NCBI GenBank assembly: GCA_910586835.1
Contig: CAJUJU010000085.1
Span: 1 to 9,755, forward strand
Length of the DNA: 9,755 nt
Source: an uncultured Acetatifactor sp.
Lineage (GTDB): Bacteria; Bacillota; Clostridia; Lachnospirales; Lachnospiraceae
Reading direction: 5' to 3'
Made by a program: the position numbers and the translations under genes. Positions 1 through 3,912 of this stretch are shown here, piece after piece; the stretch's first letter is position 1; each line of letters begins with the position of its first letter. The notes beneath the pieces were generated by a model, which did no database searches, was not told the origin of the DNA, and saw only the letters and a list, made by a program, of their open reading frames with translations.

Positions 1-19
1 AGAAAGGAAGGAACCACAG

Positions 20-556
20 ATGATTGAAAAAGAAGAGATCGCTTACATCATCCAGGAGATCAAGGACCATCCGGAGAAGCCCTGGAACACACCCAACAAG
101 GAGCTGGCAAAGGTTGTCTTCGCACAGATCCGGGAAGAGTACCCCCAGGCAACCCTCTGCGACGCCTGGATCAACAGCTGGATCCTGCTGGACGACACCC
201 AGCGCAGGGATCTGACAGAGCATTTGCAGAAGATTGAAGAGCAGAGGCTGGAGGAACTGGAACAGCTTCGTGCCGCCATGGGGCAGCTGCGGACGTCTGA
301 GGAGGAAAGGCTGCGGGCCTGGCTGGATCAAAAGATTGCCCAGCTGCAGGCCTGGTGTGATACCAGGGACTATAACGACCGGATCGGCATCTGTGAGAGC
401 CGCCAGAAGAAGCTCCATCTTTTTGAGGGCATTGAAACCGTGGCCAAGTGCCTTGGGGAGGAGCTGTCCGAGAGGGCATGGAATGACAAAGAAGTGCTGC
501 ACTTTTTATATAAAGGCTGGGAAATCATGCAGATCTGCAGATCGGAGGAAAACTGA
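20..556 (+). CDS. Coiled-coil protein of unknown function (178 aa)
   Basis: I do not recognise a family. The 178-residue product has a helical N-terminus containing a PEKPWNTPNKELA stretch (about residues 18-30). A long charged heptad-like helix follows (about residues 58-110, with repeated EEQRLEELEQLR-type patterns) and should form a coiled coil. The C-terminal part, ending in a WNDKEVLHFLYKGWEIM segment, looks like another helical bundle. There is no signal peptide or membrane helix, so a cytoplasmic protein is likely. The start at ATG 20 is preceded by GGAAGGAA at about 5-12, a usable ribosome binding site. Its stop codon overlaps by one base the start of the next small membrane-protein gene, so the two are probably translated together. 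Coding is supported by length and composition; function is unknown. Confidence 0.8.
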   Translation: MIEKEEIAYIIQEIKDHPEKPWNTPNKELAKVVFAQIREEYPQATLCDAWINSWILLDDTQRRDLTEHLQKIEEQRLEELEQLRAAMGQLRTSEEERLRAWLDQKIAQLQAWCDTRDYNDRIGICESRQKKLHLFEGIETVAKCLGEELSERAWNDKEVLHFLYKGWEIMQICRSEEN

Positions 557-720
557 TGCGGAAAATACTCAATGCGGGAAACCTGCTTGGGGCGTTGGCC
601 TTCCTGGCACTGCTTGCGATTCCCGGGGCGGTGGAAGCGGGGATGTATCTTACTGCAGCTGCCCTGGGGGCCATTCTGGTAGGCTGTGCGTGGATGGCAT
701 CCCGGGAGAGCGGGAAATAA
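556..720 (+). CDS. Small two-helix membrane protein (54 aa)
   Basis: This short frame encodes 54 residues, starting MRKILNAGNL and ending ASRESGK. Nearly all of it is hydrophobic: one helix spans about residues 9-26 and a second about 30-47, separated by a short GAVEAG turn. The positive N-terminus and the polar C-terminal tail fit a hairpin in the cytoplasmic membrane with both ends inside. The ATG shares one base with the TGA of the upstream gene (TGATG), and GGAGG at 545-549 sits about six bases ahead, so translation is probably coupled. The function is unknown. Small two-helix proteins of this kind can be accessory subunits of secretion systems, holins or element-encoded envelope proteins, but nothing here discriminates among these. 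Confidence 0.68.
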   Translation: MRKILNAGNLLGALAFLALLAIPGAVEAGMYLTAAALGAILVGCAWMASRESGK

Positions 721-737
721 GAACCGAAAACGGCACA

Positions 738-767
738 TTTTCAGTGGGACAGGCACCCCCCTATTAT
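738..767 (+). promoter_or_regulatory. Weak sigma-A-like promoter candidate
   Basis: TTTTCA at 738-743 (4 of 6 to the -35 consensus) and TATTAT at 762-767 (5 of 6 to the -10) are separated by 18 bases. They lie in the 128-base gap before the gene at 849. A T-rich run follows directly. The gap also contains a GC-rich hairpin at 793-807 (GCCCC, loop, GGGGC) without a T tail. This is a consensus match only, and read-through from the genes upstream is an equally good explanation. Confidence 0.28.
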
Positions 768-848
768 TTTTTTGCCTTTTTTGGCGGGAAAAGCCCCGGA
801 AAGGGGCGGGGCCAGGGGAGGGATGCCGGATCCCGGAGGGTAGGAACC

Positions 849-1241
849 ATGAAGGAAGAGAGATTACAGGAGATCATCGGGCAGCTGGAGGCGGAGCCGG
901 AGAAGCCCGTCCTGCTGACCAGGGAGAACGAAGCGGATGAGGCCTACGGGCTGCTGTGGGGCACCCATCCGGGGATCCGCCTTGCCACTATCCACGGCGT
1001 CAGCTATCTGGCGGTCACCGATGCCGCCCTGCAGGTACTGGTGGAGCGGCTGGAACGGGAGAGACAGCAGTTCTGGGTAACGGTGCAGCACTACGACCGG
1101 CAGATCGCCTGGGTAAAGGGCCTGATGGGCGGGGGCAGGAGGAAATACTGTAACTCCCGGGGCACCCTGGCACCGGAGACAGAAGAGGAGAGCCGTCAGG
1201 TCGGGGAAGAGCTGCACGCCCGGCACAAGGCTTCCGGGTAA
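849..1241 (+). CDS. Unrecognised helical protein (130 aa)
   Basis: The frame is open far upstream (to 234), but the upstream part runs over the two previous genes in another frame and reads as low-quality sequence. The real start is most likely ATG 849, which has GGAGGG at 835-840 about eight bases ahead and gives MKEERLQEIIGQL. The 130-residue product has an amphipathic N-terminal helix, a central mixed segment (IRLATIHGVSYLAVTDAALQVL, roughly residues 42-63, split here only by description), then a long charged helix with LVERLERERQQFW. It ends in a charged tail (EEESRQVGEELHARHK). No membrane helix or catalytic motif is visible and I cannot name a family. The stop codon is immediately followed by the T-run side of a minus-strand terminator. 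Confidence 0.72.
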   Translation: MKEERLQEIIGQLEAEPEKPVLLTRENEADEAYGLLWGTHPGIRLATIHGVSYLAVTDAALQVLVERLERERQQFWVTVQHYDRQIAWVKGLMGGGRRKYCNSRGTLAPETEEESRQVGEELHARHKASG

Positions 1242-1270
1242 ATAAAAAAACCGGTGCCCGAAGGCACCGG
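1241..1270 (-). terminator. Intrinsic terminator, minus strand
   Basis: Read on the minus strand, an 8-bp perfect stem CCGGTGCC / GGCACCGG closes a TTCG loop (the very stable C-UUCG-G type) and is followed by seven T, then ATT. This is a textbook Rho-independent terminator. On the + strand the A run lies before the stem and there is no T run after it, so it should not stop + strand transcripts efficiently. The only minus-strand transcript it could serve here is the short one from the promoter at 1305-1333. Confidence 0.85.
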
Positions 1271-1298
1271 CCGTCCTGGGATGGACGATATTCCGCAC
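1243..1298 (-). ncRNA. Predicted small counter-transcript RNA upstream of rep
   Basis: A minus-strand promoter ends at 1305 and a minus-strand terminator ends at about 1243, predicting an RNA of roughly 55 nucleotides that starts near 1298. It would fold into a 5-bp hairpin (CGTCC, ATCCCA loop, GGACG; 1272-1287) followed by the 8-bp UUCG terminator hairpin. No open frame of useful length fits in it. It is fully complementary to any + strand transcript that runs from the upstream gene into rep. The position and two-hairpin shape resemble counter-transcript RNAs that limit Rep synthesis in rolling-circle plasmids such as the pT181 group. That role is inferred; the promoter and terminator are seen directly. 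Confidence 0.62.
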
Positions 1299-1327
1299 AA
1301 GATTATTGTACCATATCCGTCCTGGGA
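1271..1327 (+). repeat. Two direct copies of CCGTCCTGGGA
   Basis: An 11-base direct repeat occurs at 1271-1281 and 1317-1327, 46 bases apart start to start. The first copy lies inside the predicted small RNA and the second in the spacer of its promoter. In a + strand transcript the second copy can pair with the segment that otherwise pairs with the first: CGTCC 1272-1276 with GGACG 1283-1287, or GGACGATAT 1283-1291 with ATATCCGTCC 1313-1322. The repeats may be RNA switching elements, or a Rep- or repressor-binding site. Confidence 0.6.
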
Positions 1328-1333
1328 AAGCAA
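1305..1333 (-). promoter_or_regulatory. Minus-strand sigma-A promoter for the small RNA
   Basis: On the minus strand TTGCTT (1333-1328) and TACAAT (1310-1305) are separated by exactly 17 bases, and TGG directly precedes the -10, giving an extended -10 element. The match is 4 of 6 at -35 and 5 of 6 at -10, the best promoter I see in the window. A start site about seven bases downstream falls near 1298. One copy of the 11-base repeat CCGTCCTGGGA lies in the spacer, so a protein bound there would occlude the promoter. Confidence 0.7.
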
Positions 1334-1337
1334 GAAG

Positions 1338-1361
1338 AAAGGCTGAATTTCACAGCCTTTT
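1338..1361 (+). promoter_or_regulatory. Hairpin with short T run before rep
   Basis: AAAGGCTG (1338-1345) and CAGCCTTT (1353-1360) form a perfect 8-bp stem with a seven-base loop, followed on the + strand by one more T and then C. The stem is only half GC and the T run is short, so it is at best a weak or conditional terminator. It lies 37 bases before the rep start codon, where an attenuator acting on rep mRNA would be expected. It could instead be part of a replication origin; no nick site can be assigned from sequence alone. Confidence 0.45.
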
Positions 1362-1397
1362 CAGACTCGATAAAGATATTAAAGATAGGACAGACAT

Positions 1398-2270
1398 ATG
1401 GCGCATAAAAGAAAAACCTACCGCTACAGGAATGCGGTGGAGATCGAGGAATACCATACCGGAAGATATGGAGCCCCCGGTCAGAAAAGGAAAGAAAAGG
1501 CGAAACCCACGCCGGAGCAGATGGAGAAGGTGAACCAGCGGAACAAGGAGAAGCTTTGCAGAAGGAAGCTGCGGAAGTGGTTCCGGGAGGAGGATCCGTA
1601 CCTGACGCTGACTTATGCCAGGCAGGAGAGACCGCCGGACATGAAAATGGCCAAGAAGCAGTTTGAAAAATTTGTTGACTGTGTGCGGAAGGAATACCGG
1701 AAGCGGGGAGCTGTCCTGCGGTGGATCAGGAACATTGAAGTTGGGACAAAAAACGCCTGGCACATCCACATGATTCTGAACCGGATACCGGACACGGATC
1801 TGATTGTGGCGAGGGCGTGGGCACATGGACTGGTGGAGATGATCCCCTGCAATAAGAAGGGCGATGTGCGGAAACTGGCCGCTTACCTGACCAAGACGCC
1901 CAGGACGGATCCCAGGCTGAGGGAGGCAAGTTATTCTGCTTCCAGGAACCTTCCGCTGCCCAAACCGGAAGAACGCATTGTGAGGAGGTGGGAGACTTGG
2001 GAGGAAGGGATTGTGCGGATCCCCAAGGGATTCTATCTGGATAAGGAATCCTACCACGAAGGGATCAATCCGGTAACAGGATTCAAATACCGGGAGTATA
2101 CGCTGCTGCGGATGACCCAGGAAGGAGGAAAAAATGCAGACCGTAGACATTTACATCGGGACAAGCCTGCGGGGGCCCGCAAAGGGAAAGGGAAGGGTGA
2201 TCTACCTGATGAGCGCAAAAAAGGCGGACGGGACGCCCCACGAGCCGCCGCCGCGGATCGCGGAGTATGA
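1398..2270 (+). CDS. rep: HUH-type rolling-circle replication initiator (Rep)
   Basis: Rep proteins of this class nick one DNA strand at the origin and stay linked through a tyrosine, starting rolling-circle synthesis. The visible motifs are in the expected order: a hydrophobic motif 1 (YLTLTY, residues 68-73), E114 and GTKNAWHIHMIL with the metal-binding H122-I-H124 (the HUH motif), then Y163-L-T-K166 as the likely nucleophile with its lysine. After these comes SRNLPLPKP (182-190), a segment typical of Rep proteins of this kind in Firmicutes elements and microviruses. The first 60 residues are strongly basic. ATG 1398 has AGGA seven bases ahead, a modest site. After about residue 240 the frame continues into a basic, low-complexity tail that lies over the start of the next gene, so the native C-terminus may be shorter. 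An upstream counter-transcript RNA may control it. Confidence 0.85.
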   Translation: MAHKRKTYRYRNAVEIEEYHTGRYGAPGQKRKEKAKPTPEQMEKVNQRNKEKLCRRKLRKWFREEDPYLTLTYARQERPPDMKMAKKQFEKFVDCVRKEYRKRGAVLRWIRNIEVGTKNAWHIHMILNRIPDTDLIVARAWAHGLVEMIPCNKKGDVRKLAAYLTKTPRTDPRLREASYSASRNLPLPKPEERIVRRWETWEEGIVRIPKGFYLDKESYHEGINPVTGFKYREYTLLRMTQEGGKNADRRHLHRDKPAGARKGKGKGDLPDERKKGGRDAPRAAAADRGV

Positions 2271-2607
2271 GGAGACTACCGAGGGCGGGCTGACCCTGTA
2301 CGCCCTGCGGGATGCCCTGGAGCGTTTCAACTATGCCTGTGAAATCACTGTACATACGGAATGCGGCCATGTGGCGGATGCCATCAGCCAGCACTGGCCG
2401 GAGCAGTGGTCAGCAAACGGCTGGAAGACGCAGAAACAGAAGGAAGTAAAAAATGCCTGCCTTTGGAGCGATATTCTGCTTCTGCTGGAGGAGGGCGGGC
2501 ATCTGCTGAGGGCGGAGGGCCGGCACGAATACAGCGAGCTGATGCGCTACAGGCTGCCGCTGCTTGCTGCATATCAGGACTTTTTTTCGGAAGTGAAGGA
2601 ATGGTAG
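2134..2607 (+). CDS. RNase H-fold protein with altered catalytic site (157 aa)
   Basis: RNase HI cuts the RNA strand of RNA-DNA hybrids using four acidic residues. This 157-residue protein follows the RNase HI plan: a first strand VDIYIGTSLRGP (4-15), the helix LTLYALRDALERF (53-65), the strand ITVHTECGHVADAI (71-84) and NGWKTQKQKEVKNACLW (95-111), which closely matches the RGWKT..VKNVDLW stretch of the family. It ends with a helix around EYSELM (132-137). By hand alignment with E. coli RNase HI the acids D10, E48, D70 and D134 correspond to G9, T54, E76 and S134, so normal catalysis is unlikely. It may bind hybrids or nucleic acid instead. An AGGAGG at about 2122-2128 sits just before ATG 2134. 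The gene begins inside rep in the +1 frame, with a 137-base overlap. Confidence 0.78.
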   Translation: MQTVDIYIGTSLRGPAKGKGRVIYLMSAKKADGTPHEPPPRIAEYEETTEGGLTLYALRDALERFNYACEITVHTECGHVADAISQHWPEQWSANGWKTQKQKEVKNACLWSDILLLLEEGGHLLRAEGRHEYSELMRYRLPLLAAYQDFFSEVKEW

Positions 2608-2647
2608 CCTGCGAGGTAAACGACCAGGGCTGGGAGGATTTTGGAGG

Positions 2648-2699
2648 GGTGCAAGAGAGGATACTTTTTGCAAAAACAGGAAGTTGCACCGGTGCAACT
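2648..2699. promoter_or_regulatory. Perfect 18-bp palindrome with an extra half-site
   Basis: AGTTGCACCGGTGCAACT at 2682-2699 is an exact palindrome with no spacer. A third copy of its half-site core, GGTGCAA, occurs at 2648-2654 in direct orientation, and TTGCAA lies between them at 2668-2673. The site sits in the 112-base gap between the RNase H-like gene and the gene at 2720. Spacer-free palindromes of this length are usual for dimeric regulators, so an operator is the simplest reading. It ends 20 bases before the start codon. No convincing promoter is seen beside it; TTGGAG 2641-2646 and TACTTT 2662-2667 are only 15 bases apart. Confidence 0.55.
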
Positions 2700-2719
2700 G
2701 GAGCAGGGAAGGGAGAAAC

Positions 2720-3223
2720 ATGGTACATAAATTCGGTATTTTTGACACGGTGGAGGATCTGAACAGGGCGGCGGCTGCCCAGAAAGCGGAGGGGGATCTG
2801 GAAGCCCTGGTCAGCCTGGCAGAGGAAAACGATATCGACAGGGAAGACGCAGAGGACTACTACTACAGCGGGGAGCCGGGAAGCTGCCTGTGCACCCCCG
2901 GTATGGCGGCGGCCGGAAGGCTGGAGCGGGAGGCGGAAAAGCTGCATCTGCAGAGTGAGCTGAAGGACTGGAAGGACTATATTCTGCAGCTGGTGGTGGA
3001 GGAGGAACCCCTTGCCAGAGCCGTTTTTGAAAAAAAGGATAAGTCCTTGCTGGAGGTGCTGGCAGCAGGGCTCAAGCGCGCATCCAATCACCGGATACGC
3101 GTGAGCGATGCCATCATAAAGGCAGCAGGGCTTCCGGAGAGTGCCGCTTACATGGGCATGTGCGGCCGTGACGAACTGCGGCACATTGTCCTGGATTACT
3201 ACCTGGGGGAGGCGGAGAAATGA
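2720..3223 (+). CDS. Acidic accessory-element protein (167 aa)
   Basis: I place the start at ATG 2720 (MVHKFGIFDTVEDLNRAA) because it follows GGGAGAAAC and begins the recognisable part. An upstream in-frame ATG at 2684 would run through the palindrome. The N-terminus, with FGIFDTVEDLNRAAAAQ and then EGDLEALVSLAEENDIDREDAEDY, resembles a hypothetical family I have seen in clostridial elements and phages. The middle (about 75-115) is a helical region with ELKDWKDYILQL, and the end (KRASNHRIRVSDAIIKAAGLP, then a LRHIVLDYYLG helix) looks globular. The protein is markedly acidic, with no catalytic motif, signal or membrane helix. Its stop overlaps the next start by four bases (ATGA), so it is coupled to the DUF7666-like gene. 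Its role is unknown. Confidence 0.8.
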   Translation: MVHKFGIFDTVEDLNRAAAAQKAEGDLEALVSLAEENDIDREDAEDYYYSGEPGSCLCTPGMAAAGRLEREAEKLHLQSELKDWKDYILQLVVEEEPLARAVFEKKDKSLLEVLAAGLKRASNHRIRVSDAIIKAAGLPESAAYMGMCGRDELRHIVLDYYLGEAEK

Positions 3224-3912
3224 AAGTATATAAGGCAACCGGGCAGGACCTGAGCTGCCATATGGGCCATGGGGTATTCCAGTATGCGCTGTGGGAGCCT
3301 GCGGAAGCGGAAAACAGCAAGTGCGGCAGGGAGGGTCTGCACGCCTGCGAGTATGTGCTGGACTGCCTGAACTACTACGGGCTGGAAGGAAACCGTTTCT
3401 TTGAGGCGGAAGCGGAAGGGGACATTGCGGAGGATGGGGCAAATACCCGGGTCTCCTGCACCCGACTGACCCTGGTGCGGGAGCTTGGCAGGCCGGATAT
3501 AGCCAGGGAGGCCATTCGGTACATGGTGCGCCACCCGAGGAGGGAGTGGAAACACCGAAGCACAGGGGTCACCGTGGCGGAGGAGCAGGCGCAGGCGGAT
3601 TTTACTGGCGGAATCGCCATTGCCAGGGGCAGGGAGCCAAGGGTGAAGGGAAAAAAAGGATCCTGCCTGGGATTGATACGGGAGGACGGGGAGAGGATCC
3701 TGGCCGCCAGGCTGTTTTCCGTGGCCGGCCCCATTCGGGAAAACGTCTGGTACACCATCGAGGAGGCAGAGAAAGCCATTCGGGAAGGAGCGGAAAAAGA
3801 TGAAGAAAAAAAGGATTCTGACAGTACCGGAAAAGCGTCCGGGAAAGAAAACGGGAGACCGGATAACGGCCAGGGAAGCGGAAGGATATCTGATTCTGGA
3901 TATCTGGCATGA
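3220..3912 (+). CDS. DUF7666-like protein (230 aa)
   Basis: The N-terminus has the usual layout of this element- and phage-associated family: MKVYKATGQDLSC, a GVFQY segment (18-22), REGLHACEYVLDCLNYY (37-53) and RFFEAEAEGDI (59-69), followed by the strand TRVSCTRLTLVREL (76-89). Many relatives then carry a run of short SAATNTG-type repeats and a closing segment with KAKGxxGSxxxL and WYxL. Here only a remnant (DFTGGIAIARG, 127-137) precedes RVKGKKGSCLGLI (141-153) and NVWYTIEEAE (175-184). The last 40 residues are charged and glycine-rich and lie over the start of the PcfJ-like gene in another frame, a 113-base overlap. It starts with ATGA coupling to the previous gene. The biochemical role of the domain is not known to me. 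Confidence 0.78.
   Translation: MKVYKATGQDLSCHMGHGVFQYALWEPAEAENSKCGREGLHACEYVLDCLNYYGLEGNRFFEAEAEGDIAEDGANTRVSCTRLTLVRELGRPDIAREAIRYMVRHPRREWKHRSTGVTVAEEQAQADFTGGIAIARGREPRVKGKKGSCLGLIREDGERILAARLFSVAGPIRENVWYTIEEAEKAIREGAEKDEEKKDSDSTGKASGKENGRPDNGQGSGRISDSGYLA

Noticed and set aside
793..807. GCCCC / GGGGC hairpin as a terminator after the small membrane protein gene
   Set aside because: The stem is only 5 bp and neither strand has an adequate T run after it.
234..848. Upstream extension of the frame at 849 to ATG 234, giving 335 residues
   Set aside because: It runs across two better-supported genes in another frame, its sequence is a typical out-of-frame reading, and ATG 849 has its own good ribosome binding site.
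1251..1270. Plus-strand terminator for the gene ending at 1241
   Set aside because: The stem is perfect, but on this strand the A run precedes it and no T run follows, so it fits a minus-strand terminator only.
2120..2140. Programmed frameshift joining Rep to the RNase H-like protein at an A run
   Set aside because: The downstream frame is +1 relative to rep, while A-run slippage usually gives -1, and the downstream gene has its own AGGAGG and ATG.
1350..2150. 266-residue minus-strand open frame opposite rep
   Set aside because: It is the antisense image of rep, which carries clear HUH motifs on the + strand.
2601..2762. 53-residue frame starting MVACEVNDQGW, overlapping the previous stop codon
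   Set aside because: It has a purine-rich stretch just ahead, but it runs through the palindrome and past the start of the 2720 gene and has no recognisable protein pattern. A real small gene cannot be fully excluded.
2384..3442. 352-residue minus-strand open frame
   Set aside because: It spans opposite three well-supported + strand genes and two junctions, with no motif of its own.
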